This document shows, one piece after another, positions 27,909 through 37,795 of a stretch of DNA of 64,000 nt. Every line of letters begins with the position of its first letter. The first letter of the stretch is position 1. Under the pieces are notes generated by a model. The model had not been told where the DNA came from. It ran no database searches and was given only the letters and a program-made list of their open reading frames with translations. The DNA is from Gimesia fumaroli. Its GTDB lineage: Bacteria; Planctomycetota; Planctomycetia; Planctomycetales; Planctomycetaceae. The DNA lies in NCBI RefSeq assembly GCF_007754425.1, contig NZ_CP037452.1, positions 5,617,164 through 5,681,163 on the forward strand, in the 5' to 3' direction. Made by a program: the position numbers and the translations under genes.

Positions 27909-30900
27909 TCACTTGAGACCTTGCAAATAAGCGTATAAATCAGCCAGATCCTCTGGGGTGAGATCTTTGAGCAGTCCCTGGGGCATCAATGAGGTGCTCT
28001 TTTTGTTTTCGAAATCGATTTCTTCCGCTTCGATGCGTGTTGTCTGATTGTTAGAATTGCGTAGCGTCAGGCCATCCACCGAACGGTAGACAACGAGGCC
28101 CGTATAAACTTTGCCGTCCACGGTTCCCACAACGGTCGTCTGATAGCGGGGCGAAACATCACGGTTGGGCGCGACGATCGCGGTAAACAGATCCTTGCGG
28201 GAAAAACGCTTGGCAGCCCCGGCTAAAGCAGGACCTAAGGCACTGCGATTGCCATGACATTGCACACAGGCCCGTTTCCGGAATAACGCTTCTCCCCGTT
28301 CGCTGTCGCCTTCGTCCCAGTTCACGGTTTCCAGCAGCGCGAAGAATTTCTCGGTCTCCGGTCCACTCTGCTTTAAGAGTGCCGTATACACTTCGGGATA
28401 CTGTTTCGCAATCCAGTCTTCCCAGGTCTGAATCAAGGCTCGTCGCTTTTGAGAATCGTTCACGTCTGCTGTCAGCCCCAGTTGTTGTCCCGTCCACTTC
28501 TGTAACAGGGTGACAATGCGGGCCTGAAGTTTCTGCTCTCGTTTATCACTGCCCAGACGTCGTAACGCCGCAAACAGACGGACTGTTTCTTCAGGCTTCG
28601 TGGCGGGCGCCAGTTTTTCCAGTGCTGAGACACACGATTCGAGAACTTCAATTTGCGACGATTCCAAACCCGCAATGAACTTATCCCGATCCTGTTCTTC
28701 AGGAGACGCTGCCAGGACAGCCAGCACGGCGGCCTGGAGGGCATAATCTTCATAGAGGTCACGAATCATCTCGCGATGCGCGGGGTCCTTTGATTCGCCG
28801 AAAACGAAAACCACATCGCTGTTCCAGAGAAAGTTCGGATCGGCTTTGATTTTTTTGTCAAAGGCTTTGATGGCAGTTCCCAGAAACTGTGGGGGTAACT
28901 GACTGAGGAACAACACATGTCCCGGCAGACCGAAGCCCGGCTGTTCGACAATCTGCCGAGGCAGGTCGGCGTCGATTTTGACAAGTTGGGCATACAGTTC
29001 CTTAAACCGGTCATCCCAGTTCGTATCCTGGGGCAACTTCAGGCGGAGTAATTTTTCATCAATCTGTACCAGCGCGTTGGCAATTTTCTTCGACTGCGCC
29101 CGGCTACGATCACTGGGAATGCGGGCGGCAACAATCAAATAATGAATGTCGGTTACCGGATCGGAATCTTCGGTAATTCGGCTCAGAATCTGATCAAGCA
29201 GTTTGGGATTATAGGGGGCAAGCATGGACAATACGCGGGCCAGTTCGTAATCGAGAACTTCATGACTGCTGGGGAAGGCTTCCATCAGACGAATGCGAAT
29301 CGGATCGAGGTGGCGTTCGTGTTCGGACAGATCAACGCCGTTCGCATAGCCATCGAAGACGGCCGCCATTTTGGTTGGTGGCCCCAAATCGCCAAGCCCT
29401 AACTGAATCAGGCGGAGTGCATCCAGACGCAGGTCGGTTTGATAGTCGCCTTCAAACACGGTGATACCTGTTCGCACCGCAAGAGGCACCACGCCCCCCT
29501 GCTTGAGGATGCTGGCATAGGCGAGTGTCATCAGGGCAGCGCCTTCGGAACTGGTGACCTGTTCAGAAAGGGCCTTGAAATAGTCTTCGCTCAATCGCGC
29601 GGCGACACGGGCCGCGGACTGTCTGACATAACGCTCTTGCGCGCCCAATGTTTGCTGCAGGCCGGACAGACATTGGCTTTGATCAATCTGATCTCCCAAC
29701 TGGAGTAATGTCTGCAAAGCAAATCGGGCTACCAGCGGCGATTGATCTTTGAGCAGGGCATTCAGCCACTCTGCTTTCTGCTCGGGTTGATCCTGATAGC
29801 CCAACGACCACGCCAGCCGAGCGCGGACAGCCTCTGATGGATCGAGTAACAGTTGTTCAACGATGCGATCGGGAAAGCCTCCCAGCAACTCGGTGATGAT
29901 TTCGATGGCCCGAATGCGCTGTGCATCAGGACGGCTCTTATCGAGGGCAGCCCGGTAAAAGGCTTCGACGGGTACGGCTTTCACTAAAGGCAGCCATGTT
30001 TCGCGAGACCAGCTGCTGAGCGGCTGTGGTGCGGAAAGACAGGAGTCGAGCGTTTGTGTCACTTCGATCGAAGTCGATTCGTCAGAATTCAATTCCGGTT
30101 TTTGTGCTTCCACCGGTCCCGTGTACTCGATACGAAATACACTGCCGCGTGTGCCCCGACCACCGACACTGACATACAGACAACCATCGGGGCCGACTTC
30201 AAGATCGGTGGGGGCAAAGCCGAACTGCCCGACTCCGGTAATGAAGTCAATCGGTTCACTGGCATAAGTGCCTTCAAAATTTTCGAGCGGAATCGCATGC
30301 ACTCGGCCGAAGGTCCAGTCGGCGACGAACAGGGCGCCCTGATAAGGAGCCGGGAACCTGTGATGCTGATAAGCGGTCACCCCGGTAGGAGAGCCACGAT
30401 GAAAGGCGGCGACCGCGGGCGGCATATCAAAAAACGTATCGGGGCGTTTCCAGCTGCGACTCCGCCAGCCGGCATTCGAACCGGGCAACACATGAAACAC
30501 GCGCGTCGGTCGATACCAGGGAAGTGAAATATCGCGTTCGCCGTCACTGTCGTAGGTGAAGACATCTCCATTGGGCGAAAAAGAAAAATCGTAAGCGTTT
30601 CGAAATCCGTCGGCGATGACTTCACCTTCCGTCAGATCGGGACTGAGCCGCATCAGCGTGCCCGCGTACGGTTTTTTGACGGGCGAGGTTTTGCGGGTGA
30701 TATATTTTTCATTAATGCCGGCGGTGTTTCCCAGCAGCAGATACCACCAGCCATCGGGGCCACGTTGAATGGAGTGCGTATTGTGCTCGCCCCCCGTTCT
30801 GGTACGTAAAAAGATATCCGGTTTTCCGTCGGCACGATCGTCGGCGTTTTGATCGCGGTAACGAATCAGGCCGGCATCTCCGGTGCAGAGCAAATCGCGA

Positions 30901-31235
30901 CCGAGAAAGTACATACCTTGTGCACCGGTGGCAGGACCATCGGCGTATTGCTTGAAGGATTCCGCGACGCCGTCCCCATCAGCATCGATCAGGATGCGCA
31001 CATAACCGGGGCCGGACAGCACAACCCGCCCCTGAGAATCGATGGTCATGGAATAGATGTCGTGTGCCAGATCATCATCGGCATACAGGGTTGCGCGAAA
31101 ACCCTCGGGAACCTTAAGGCCGTCAAATTTTTCAGCCGCTGATACGGGAGAAATAACGAAGCCGGCGAAGCAAAAAATACAAAACAATGTCCAGCAAAGA
31201 CGATTCCCAAGGGATTGATGATTGAAACGAAGCAT
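27909..31235 (-). CDS. PVC-type membrane dehydrogenase with C-terminal heme-binding domain
   Basis: An 1108-residue exported protein. A signal peptide covers about residues 1-33. The N-terminal half is a PQQ-type sugar-dehydrogenase-like beta-propeller of the planctomycete membrane-bound dehydrogenase family (G-G-E-H-N-T-H-S-I, D-G-F-R-N-A-Y-D-F-S-F, G-S-N-A-G-W-R-S-R-S). The middle, about residues 420-900, is helical with HEAT-like repeats. The C-terminus is a planctomycete heme-binding domain with C-V-Q-C-H at about residue 990 and L-M-P-Q-G-L near the end, whose Met may be the distal ligand. It probably oxidises an extracytoplasmic substrate and passes electrons to its heme. The ATG at 31235 follows GAGG. 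Confidence 0.92.
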   Translation of the reverse strand: MLRFNHQSLGNRLCWTLFCIFCFAGFVISPVSAAEKFDGLKVPEGFRATLYADDDLAHDIYSMTIDSQGRVVLSGPGYVRILIDADGDGVAESFKQYADGPATGAQGMYFLGRDLLCTGDAGLIRYRDQNADDRADGKPDIFLRTRTGGEHNTHSIQRGPDGWWYLLLGNTAGINEKYITRKTSPVKKPYAGTLMRLSPDLTEGEVIADGFRNAYDFSFSPNGDVFTYDSDGERDISLPWYRPTRVFHVLPGSNAGWRSRSWKRPDTFFDMPPAVAAFHRGSPTGVTAYQHHRFPAPYQGALFVADWTFGRVHAIPLENFEGTYASEPIDFITGVGQFGFAPTDLEVGPDGCLYVSVGGRGTRGSVFRIEYTGPVEAQKPELNSDESTSIEVTQTLDSCLSAPQPLSSWSRETWLPLVKAVPVEAFYRAALDKSRPDAQRIRAIEIITELLGGFPDRIVEQLLLDPSEAVRARLAWSLGYQDQPEQKAEWLNALLKDQSPLVARFALQTLLQLGDQIDQSQCLSGLQQTLGAQERYVRQSAARVAARLSEDYFKALSEQVTSSEGAALMTLAYASILKQGGVVPLAVRTGITVFEGDYQTDLRLDALRLIQLGLGDLGPPTKMAAVFDGYANGVDLSEHERHLDPIRIRLMEAFPSSHEVLDYELARVLSMLAPYNPKLLDQILSRITEDSDPVTDIHYLIVAARIPSDRSRAQSKKIANALVQIDEKLLRLKLPQDTNWDDRFKELYAQLVKIDADLPRQIVEQPGFGLPGHVLFLSQLPPQFLGTAIKAFDKKIKADPNFLWNSDVVFVFGESKDPAHREMIRDLYEDYALQAAVLAVLAASPEEQDRDKFIAGLESSQIEVLESCVSALEKLAPATKPEETVRLFAALRRLGSDKREQKLQARIVTLLQKWTGQQLGLTADVNDSQKRRALIQTWEDWIAKQYPEVYTALLKQSGPETEKFFALLETVNWDEGDSERGEALFRKRACVQCHGNRSALGPALAGAAKRFSRKDLFTAIVAPNRDVSPRYQTTVVGTVDGKVYTGLVVYRSVDGLTLRNSNNQTTRIEAEEIDFENKKSTSLMPQGLLKDLTPEDLADLYAYLQGLK

Positions 31236-31398
31236 TGTACCTCAAGCTGGTTAAACTCTGATGAAAGACCCGATCACCGTACCTGTAAGGGTAACTGTCG
31301 GCGCAGCCCGCATTTCTATCATAGTGGCTGACGAGGGTTTAAGGCAATGCCCGCTCCTCGGGCCTGAAAAGATTGTCGGCGGCGGTCAGAAGGGCGTT

Positions 31399-32748
31399 TT
31401 ATTGCTGTTTTTCAGGCTGTTTCCAGAATTCCGGCAGGTCAGGCAGTGTTTCCGCGACGATTTGTTGAATCGCCCGCCGTTCCGAGAGAGGAAAATTCAC
31501 AGGTTCAACGTCCCAGGCCTGTTCCAGTTCCGTGTCGGTAGCATTGAGAAAGGCATAGATCTCTCGCAGAATCCGCAGCCGGGCGGCAGCCGGCATTTTG
31601 TTGAAGCTGTCTGTATAAATCAGGTAGCTCAAACGATGGCGAAACAGTCTCGTTTTCAAATCGAAGTCTTTTAACGAACGCCCCTGCGCATCACGTTTGC
31701 CCTGCTTTTCAAACCATGTCTGATAATCGGTGGTTCCTTTCAGAAGACCTGTCAGCTCTGCTTCATCCAGAAACAACAGGTATCGCAATAGCCGATCTTC
31801 CACATCGGATTGTAAACCTAACTGCTGCTCCATGCTGACACGGGTGATTAAATTGTGTCCGTGCACCTGATGATCTAAGACGAGGTGCGCCACGAGATCG
31901 GAATGCGGATTCAAGTATTTTGAAGTATCCACAAACACATCAACGAATTCCAGATTCGCGCGAAACGCGGGATTTTCTTTTGATTCCTCAATGACATCTT
32001 TACCAAACAAATTTCCGAGATGCACCATTTCGCCATGAGTTCCGGTGACGTACCAGCCACCCCAGCGTTTTGCCAATGGCTTGTCATGAGAGATTTGCGA
32101 ATAGCCCGAGATCGGTCGACCGTGGAGATCAGTCAGGAATGAACGGATCAATAAGCCGGGAATCCGCAGGCTGGAACTTCCCCCATGACAGGAGAGACAC
32201 TGTTCTGAGCGCACAAACAGCGGCTGTCTTGCGGCTTTGGCCTCCAGTTCATAAAAGATCGAGCCGCGCAGCGGATCAACGGACGCAAGTTCCATCGCCC
32301 GCGCTCCCGGCACCCAACCGACGTACACATCATCATTAAAGTAGACGACCCGCGGATTGGTCGGTTTAATTAAACGGGGGTTGAGGGCGGTTTTGGAAAA
32401 GACCATCAACTGTGACGATTCGGGAATGTTGAGCGACTTCAAGACATTGCGCAAATACCCCCATTCGGAATCATAGGCCAGTTTCTGTGTTTTCGTTTTG
32501 AGCCGCTGATTCATGACCGAAACAGGGTCAGACAGAGTTCCTGTTCCATATTCCACGGGCTTTAAGCCGAACGGAATCGAGTCCTTGAAGTCAATTTCCT
32601 GGCGGGATTCTGCTGGTTTAGGGGCAATCAGGGGTTCATCCGCGAAAGCAGCGACGGAGATGTTGAGCGTAAGGAGTGTGATAAAAAACAGCCGTTTTGA
32701 CTTTGATCCATATCTACAATTGATCAAATTTCTTTGATGGGTTACCAT
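31399..32748 (-). CDS. Exported mono-heme protein of unknown function
   Basis: About 449 residues. A hydrophobic segment at about residues 19-36 ending A-F-A-D is a signal peptide. One c-type heme motif, C184-L-S-C187-H188, lies in the middle of an otherwise helical protein; flanking sequence includes V-V-Y-F-N-D-D-V-Y-V-G-W-V-P-G-A-R. The C-terminal half contains H-L-V-L-D-H-Q-V-H-G-H-N, with several His that could bind metal. I have seen similar unnamed proteins in other bacteria but know no function. The ATG at 32748 has GGAG eight bases upstream; the TTG at 32769 does not. It is divergent from the DsbD-type gene across 288 bases and follows the same direction as the PVC dehydrogenase gene. 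Confidence 0.82.
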   Translation of the reverse strand: MVTHQRNLINCRYGSKSKRLFFITLLTLNISVAAFADEPLIAPKPAESRQEIDFKDSIPFGLKPVEYGTGTLSDPVSVMNQRLKTKTQKLAYDSEWGYLRNVLKSLNIPESSQLMVFSKTALNPRLIKPTNPRVVYFNDDVYVGWVPGARAMELASVDPLRGSIFYELEAKAARQPLFVRSEQCLSCHGGSSSLRIPGLLIRSFLTDLHGRPISGYSQISHDKPLAKRWGGWYVTGTHGEMVHLGNLFGKDVIEESKENPAFRANLEFVDVFVDTSKYLNPHSDLVAHLVLDHQVHGHNLITRVSMEQQLGLQSDVEDRLLRYLLFLDEAELTGLLKGTTDYQTWFEKQGKRDAQGRSLKDFDLKTRLFRHRLSYLIYTDSFNKMPAAARLRILREIYAFLNATDTELEQAWDVEPVNFPLSERRAIQQIVAETLPDLPEFWKQPEKQQ

Positions 32749-33036
32749 TGTTAAAACTCCGCGTGCCAACGAGTTCCGTCAAATAAACTGGGAGCGCGAA
32801 TGGTGCCAACTCCCCTTACCCTGTATTACAAAGCAATTTCGGACTAAAAGATAGTAATATTGCATAAGGTTCGTAAATTGTTGTCAATGTTGACTCCAAA
32901 AACTAAAATCCGTATGTATCAGTCAGGATTTGTGACTTACTTCACAGAAGAAAACAGTCCTGATACCGATATAATTGAATAAGTTGGCTCACGGGCCGGT
33001 TCTTCTGATTTCCGAGTTTTCTGGAAGGGTTTCATT

Positions 33037-35388
33037 TTGAAAACTCCCCGCCTTACCACCATTGTTTCCAGCCTGATCATCTTCGCTGCTCTCGCCTGCT
33101 CAGCGTTGGATTTAGCTGCGCAAAAAAATTCCCTGCCGGATCTGTTCGGCCAGAAAGAAGCTGCGGTAACAAAGCCCACCAAGAAAGCGGAGATCAGTGT
33201 CAGCCTGCTGCCTCAGGATGCCAAAGCCGGCGATACCGTGACGCTTTCGCTGACGATGATCATTCCGGAAGGATCTTATACATATTCCACCAATCCGACT
33301 TTCGGTGGCGCAACGAAATTTGTCATTGAGGAATCGAAAGGTTTAACTCCCGTTGATCAGCATTTCAACGCCGATCATCCGCCGAAAACCGTTTTTGAAC
33401 CACTGTTCGGAAAAGAGATCGATAAGTATACGAAGCATGTGATCTGGAGCCGCCGTTTCAAAGTGAAGGCGGACGTGAAAAACCCAGCCGATGTGCTGAT
33501 CAAAGGACAAATGCTGTATCAGGTTTGCGATGCTAAAAACTGTGTGCCTTCACAGTATGCGTTTACGGCGACGTTATCGGGAAAACAGGTCAGCGCGCCG
33601 CTCTCGTTCAAGACAACTCCCGAACGCCGTTCGGTTCCTGATCCGGTCGAACTGACGTTTGACCTGGCACCGGCAAAAACAGATCCGGAAAAAATGGTCA
33701 CCCTGACCATCACCATGACACTGGATAAAGAATTTCATACGTTCGCGCTGGATCAGGACAAGAAAAATGCGGGACTACCGACGCACATTGAAATCTTCAA
33801 GCTGGAGGGATTAAAGCCAGTTTCCAAACGTTTTTCATCCAATCCGACTCCCAAAGTCGAAACACATGACGAATACACACAACGCACACATTATGACAAA
33901 GTGGTCTGGTCACGTGAATTTGAGCGAATTCCCGGTGCCAGCGAAATCGGCGTGGAAGGCAAACTGACGTATCAGATTTGTAATAAGGGAAGTTGTCGCC
34001 GCCCCTGGCCCGTCGAATTCAAACTGGGTAATCTGACCAACGCGACTCCGGTGGCGCTGTCATCGATTGCCGAGCTCAAAGCCACGGACGATACGGACGA
34101 CGATGCAATTATCATTGTCTCCGATGACAAAAACCAGACGCTCTCTTCCTATCTGTTTTTCGCATTTTTGGGTGGATTGATTCTAAACGTGATGCCGTGC
34201 GTGCTGCCGGTCGTGGCGATCAAAGTGATGAGCTTTGTGCAGCAGGCTGGCGAAAGCCGGATGCGAATCTTCCTGTTGAATATCTTCTATTCCCTGGGGG
34301 TCTTGACGGTTTTTCTGAGCCTGGCTTCTCTGGCGGTCTTCGCGGGACTGGGCTGGGGCGGATTGTTTCAAAGTACGAAATTCAACATCGTGATGGCCTG
34401 TATCGTGTATGCGATGGGCTTGAGCATGTTGGGCGTATTTGAAATTCCAGTGCCGGGCATGGTCGGTTCGGCAGCCGGGGGTCAACAGAAAGAGGGCTTA
34501 ACCGGCGCGTTTCTGACAGGCATCCTGGCAACACTGCTGGCAACGCCCTGCAGCGGCCCGTTTCTGGGGCCGGTACTGGCCTGGTCGGTTCAACAGACGC
34601 CGAATATTACTTACCTGGTCTGGCTGGTGATGGGACTGGGGATGGCGTCGCCTTATCTGGTCTTCAGTGTCTTTCCCAAAGCGATTGCATGGCTTCCCAA
34701 ACCGGGGATGTGGATGGTGCGGTTCAAAGAATTCTCCGGCATCGTGCTGATGGGGGCGGTGATCTTTATCATTTCCTTCCTGGATGAATCGCTGACGATT
34801 CCCGTGCTGATCATGCTGCTGGGGATTACCACGGGACTCTGGATGATCGGCAGTCTGTATTCACATAATTCTCCGTTCCGGCAGAAAACGATTGTCCGTG
34901 TGTCTGCACTCGCATTGACGGCCGGTATCTGTTTCTTCGGCTATAACATGAGCCAGAAGTCGACCAACGATCTCCCCTGGGTCCCGTTCAGTACGCAGGA
35001 ATTGAATCAGTTGCGTGCTGATCACCGGACCGTGTTGATCGATTTTTCTGCCGAGTGGTGTCTGACCTGTAAAACAAATGAAAAGTTCGCACTCAACACA
35101 CCTGAAACGCTGGAGATGATCAAGAAACACAATGTGGTTCCCATGTATGCTGACTACACGGACTACTCGCCCGAAATCAAAGAGTGGCTGGAGACATTTA
35201 AGAGTGTGAGTATTCCGCTGACTGTCATTTTCCCGGCGAACAACCCAAAGAAGCCGATTATCATCCGCGACCTCTATACCCAGGACACACTGCTGGAAGC
35301 ACTCAAACAGGCGGTCGAAGAACCGCCAAAACCGGCTAAAACCAGTAAGAAGGAAATGGCATCAACCCTCGCGCCTGCTTCAAACTAA
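33037..35388 (+). CDS. DsbD/ScsB-type thiol:disulfide interchange protein
   Basis: A 783-residue membrane reductase that moves electrons from cytoplasmic thioredoxin across the membrane to periplasmic disulfides. After a signal peptide come two tandem DsbD-alpha-like domains (about residues 50-190 and 200-345). The membrane domain has about eight helices with the paired redox Cys motifs N-V-M-P-C-V-L-P-V and A-T-P-C-S-G-P-F-L-G-P. The C-terminal thioredoxin domain has F-S-A-E-W-C675-L-T-C678-K. The start is TTG, supported by GGAAGGG eight bases upstream. Having two alpha-type domains is more than the single one of Escherichia coli DsbD. It lies opposite a mono-heme protein gene, so a role in cytochrome c maturation is plausible. 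Confidence 0.93.
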   Translation: MKTPRLTTIVSSLIIFAALACSALDLAAQKNSLPDLFGQKEAAVTKPTKKAEISVSLLPQDAKAGDTVTLSLTMIIPEGSYTYSTNPTFGGATKFVIEESKGLTPVDQHFNADHPPKTVFEPLFGKEIDKYTKHVIWSRRFKVKADVKNPADVLIKGQMLYQVCDAKNCVPSQYAFTATLSGKQVSAPLSFKTTPERRSVPDPVELTFDLAPAKTDPEKMVTLTITMTLDKEFHTFALDQDKKNAGLPTHIEIFKLEGLKPVSKRFSSNPTPKVETHDEYTQRTHYDKVVWSREFERIPGASEIGVEGKLTYQICNKGSCRRPWPVEFKLGNLTNATPVALSSIAELKATDDTDDDAIIIVSDDKNQTLSSYLFFAFLGGLILNVMPCVLPVVAIKVMSFVQQAGESRMRIFLLNIFYSLGVLTVFLSLASLAVFAGLGWGGLFQSTKFNIVMACIVYAMGLSMLGVFEIPVPGMVGSAAGGQQKEGLTGAFLTGILATLLATPCSGPFLGPVLAWSVQQTPNITYLVWLVMGLGMASPYLVFSVFPKAIAWLPKPGMWMVRFKEFSGIVLMGAVIFIISFLDESLTIPVLIMLLGITTGLWMIGSLYSHNSPFRQKTIVRVSALALTAGICFFGYNMSQKSTNDLPWVPFSTQELNQLRADHRTVLIDFSAEWCLTCKTNEKFALNTPETLEMIKKHNVVPMYADYTDYSPEIKEWLETFKSVSIPLTVIFPANNPKKPIIIRDLYTQDTLLEALKQAVEEPPKPAKTSKKEMASTLAPASN

Positions 35389-35542
35389 GCCTGCTGACCG
35401 CAACAAGAGAATAGTAGCCATTGTCACGCGGCATCAATGATGCACTGATTCTGCAAACAACAAACGCATCAACGCTTTTCGATTCCTTATTTTTTTTGTA
35501 TGGTATGCATTCGAAGTTTGTTGTCTCTAAATTCGATTTGTT

Positions 35543-35607
35543 GAGCGGCATGGCGCTAGCCACCGGTAAAAACATTGGGAATACCGGCGGCTAGCGCCGT
35601 TCCGCTC
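35543..35607. repeat. 65-base imperfect inverted repeat
   Basis: The left arm has GAGCGG, GGCGCTAGCC (35552-35561) and CCGGTA; the right arm has TACCGG, GGCTAGCGCC (35589-35598) and CCGCTC. The arms are separated by a short unpaired loop of about 13 bases and pair over most of their length. It ends 33 bases before the YeiH-type start codon. It resembles a REP-like extragenic element or a long cruciform. Confidence 0.8.
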
Positions 35608-35640
35608 AGAATGTGTTGCGACCAGAAAGTATTGCAATCT

Positions 35641-37110
35641 ATGCCAGATACCGCGCCGACTCCTGAACCTGAAGAAAGTGATATTGTTAAAGCAGCCCTC
35701 CGTCGTTCGACGTGGGCCGAGATGAAGACGGCTGAAGACTGGTGGGCGGTCTGGATTGGCGGAGGTCTGTTGCTGATCTGTTTCCTGGCCATGTATTTCT
35801 CTTTGCCCGCTGATTTCTCAGATCAGGTCACGACGGCAAAAGCAGCCGGCGAAAAAGTCAGCGTGCACAGCCCGCTCAAAGCCTGGTTGGCAAAGCCGGG
35901 CTCCTGGTCTGATAATCCGCTGGATTCCATTTTTCCGCCGGAGAAGAATAATCTGCTGATTCCGTTAGGCGTGGTCTTTCTGATCAGCCTGTGCGCTTTC
36001 TCGATTGGCGTCAAAGCGATGCAGCAATCCGTGGCGAAATTCGCGGTCGGTTTTCTCGGCGTATTTCTGCTGGCGGCGCTGGCGTATATTCTGACCGGGC
36101 AGGTGGTTGTCAAACGATATAACCTGGAGTATGCGCTGTGGGCGTTGATGATTGGGCTGGTGATCAGTAATACCATTGGTACTCCGAACTGGATGAAGCC
36201 CGCTTTGAAGACGGAACTTTATATCAAAACAGGGCTGGTTGTCATGGGCGCGAGTGTGCTCTTCAGTCGTCTGTTAATCCTGGGACTGCCGGGCATCTAT
36301 GTCGCGTGGGTGGTGACGCCGATTGTGTTAATCAGTACGTATGCCTTCGGTCAGAAAATCCTGAAAATGGAATCACGTTCGCTGAACATGGTCATCTCGG
36401 CCGATATGTCAGTGTGTGGTGTTTCCGCAGCAATCGCGACGGCCGCTTCCTGTAAAGCAAAAAAGGAGGAGCTGTCGTTTGCCATTGGTCTCTCACTCAG
36501 CTTTACCGTGATCATGATGATTGTCTTGCCGGCTGTGATCAAAGCCCTGGGCATCGGCCCGATTCTGGGGGGAGCCTGGATGGGCGGCACAATTGACTCG
36601 ACGGGAGCTGTCGCTGCCTCGGGCGCCATACTGGGCCCGGAAGCGGAACAGGTCGCCATCACAATCAAGATGATTCAAAACATTCTCATCGGCGTGACGG
36701 CGTTCGGCGTCGCCGTGTTCTGGGTAAGTTTTATCGAGACCAAAGAATCCAACATCAAGCCGGACGCCTGGGAAATCTGGTATCGGTTTCCCAAATTCGT
36801 GTTGGGTTTTATCACCGCGTCTGCGATTTTCTCGCTGCTGTATGTTTACCTGCAGGGAGGAGATGTTGTTGTTCCGGCAATGGTGAAGGAATCGTCCAAG
36901 GTCTTTCGAGGCTGGTTCTTCTGCCTGGCCTTTATCAGCATTGGCCTGGAAACCAACTTCCGCGAGTTGGCGAAATTCCTAAAAGGAGGCAAGCCGCTGA
37001 TTCTGTATGTCTGCGGTCAATCTCTAAACCTGCTACTGACGCTGCTGATGGCCTGGTTGATGTTCTCTGTGTTCTATAAAGATGTCGTCAACGAAGTCTT
37101 TAACAAGTAG
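35641..37110 (+). CDS. YeiH/UPF0324 family putative sulfate exporter
   Basis: About 489 residues, a polytopic membrane protein of the YeiH (UPF0324, putative sulfate exporter) family. A hydrophilic N-terminal part with [12 protein letters not shown] precedes about ten membrane helices. Family motifs include [29 protein letters not shown] and [14 protein letters not shown]. The ATG at 35641 is preferred; the TTG at 35575 would start inside the inverted repeat. The protein is longer than most YeiH homologues (about 350 residues) because of the N-terminal extension. The substrate is predicted from the family name only. Two hairpins follow the stop codon. Confidence 0.88.
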   Translation: MPDTAPTPEPEESDIVKAALRRSTWAEMKTAEDWWAVWIGGGLLLICFLAMYFSLPADFSDQVTTAKAAGEKVSVHSPLKAWLAKPGSWSDNPLDSIFPPEKNNLLIPLGVVFLISLCAFSIGVKAMQQSVAKFAVGFLGVFLLAALAYILTGQVVVKRYNLEYALWALMIGLVISNTIGTPNWMKPALKTELYIKTGLVVMGASVLFSRLLILGLPGIYVAWVVTPIVLISTYAFGQKILKMESRSLNMVISADMSVCGVSAAIATAASCKAKKEELSFAIGLSLSFTVIMMIVLPAVIKALGIGPILGGAWMGGTIDSTGAVAASGAILGPEAEQVAITIKMIQNILIGVTAFGVAVFWVSFIETKESNIKPDAWEIWYRFPKFVLGFITASAIFSLLYVYLQGGDVVVPAMVKESSKVFRGWFFCLAFISIGLETNFRELAKFLKGGKPLILYVCGQSLNLLLTLLMAWLMFSVFYKDVVNEVFNK

Positions 37111-37195
37111 TTAACGCTGCCGGTACACATGCGATGATGACTGTGGAATTTTCATGTCACATGGCCTGAGTCATTTCGGGTAAAATGCACACACG

Positions 37196-37255
37196 ACCGG
37201 TTGCCTGTCTCTATCAGGCAGTCAACCGGTACAGGCCAGCCAACCGTGGGCTGGC
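37196..37255. repeat. Two adjacent hairpins downstream of the YeiH-type gene
   Basis: The first has arms ACCGGTTGCCTG (37196-37207) and CAGGCAGTCAACCGGT (37215-37230), pairing with a four-base bulge. The second has GCCAGCC (37235-37241) and GGCTGGC (37249-37255) followed by a T-rich tract, so it could terminate transcription. Together they resemble a REP/BIME-type element. Confidence 0.65.
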
Positions 37256-37736
37256 GTTCATTTTCCCTTTTCAGGCAGAACAAGCATGCTGCAGAACCTC
37301 TTTCGTTACCACTGTTGGATTTGTTTCTCACTCATTACTGAGACTCTTAATCGCTGTCTGTTGGCCGTTTCCGACTTGCTTGCGACTGAGAAAGATCTTC
37401 GCGATCGGCGTCACCTCGTCAAGTCAAATGAGCGTCATTTGAAAACTATAAATGGCTTGAACCTTGATCAGAATTGGGCAAAATTGTGTAGACTTTGTCG
37501 CAGTTTGTCGCAAAAAACATGTGCTCAAACAGCACCTGTCACGAACGAGTTTTCTCAAAAAACGCGTCAAACCAGCGGGTTTTATAGTGCTGATTTCGAC
37601 AGAGAGAAGCATTTCGAAGTACTGAAAAAAGTGTTTTCTCGCGCGCGACGCAGAAACGGAGTTTCGCTGCTGGCGTGTGCCCGTCAAGGCCAGTTCGTTC
37701 AACTGAACGATCAGAGCGAATTCAGAAAGGAGCAGT

Positions 37737-37770
37737 AAAAAAAGAACCCCGACGAAATCCGCCAGGGCTT
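37737..37770 (-). terminator. Intrinsic terminator of argF
   Basis: On the - strand a 10-bp stem with several wobble pairs (arms 37760-37769 and 37745-37754, loop of five) is followed by seven T. It lies 26 bases past the argF stop codon. Confidence 0.8.
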
Positions 37771-37795
37771 AATACTGAAGATGATCTCAGGAGCG

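Larger units (their letters stand above)
37111..37795. other. 685-base intergenic region between convergent genes
   Basis: This holds the hairpin pair just described, a tandem direct repeat TTTGTCGCA (37494-37502 and 37504-37512, 10-base period) and the argF terminator. A 150-codon open frame (37286-37738, + strand) has no ribosome site, is Arg/Cys-rich in a random-looking way and overlaps the terminator, so I do not call it a gene. Confidence 0.5.

Noticed and set aside
37286-37738. 150-codon open frame on the + strand in the gap before argF
   Set aside because: No ribosome site, low-quality residue pattern, and it overlaps the argF terminator.
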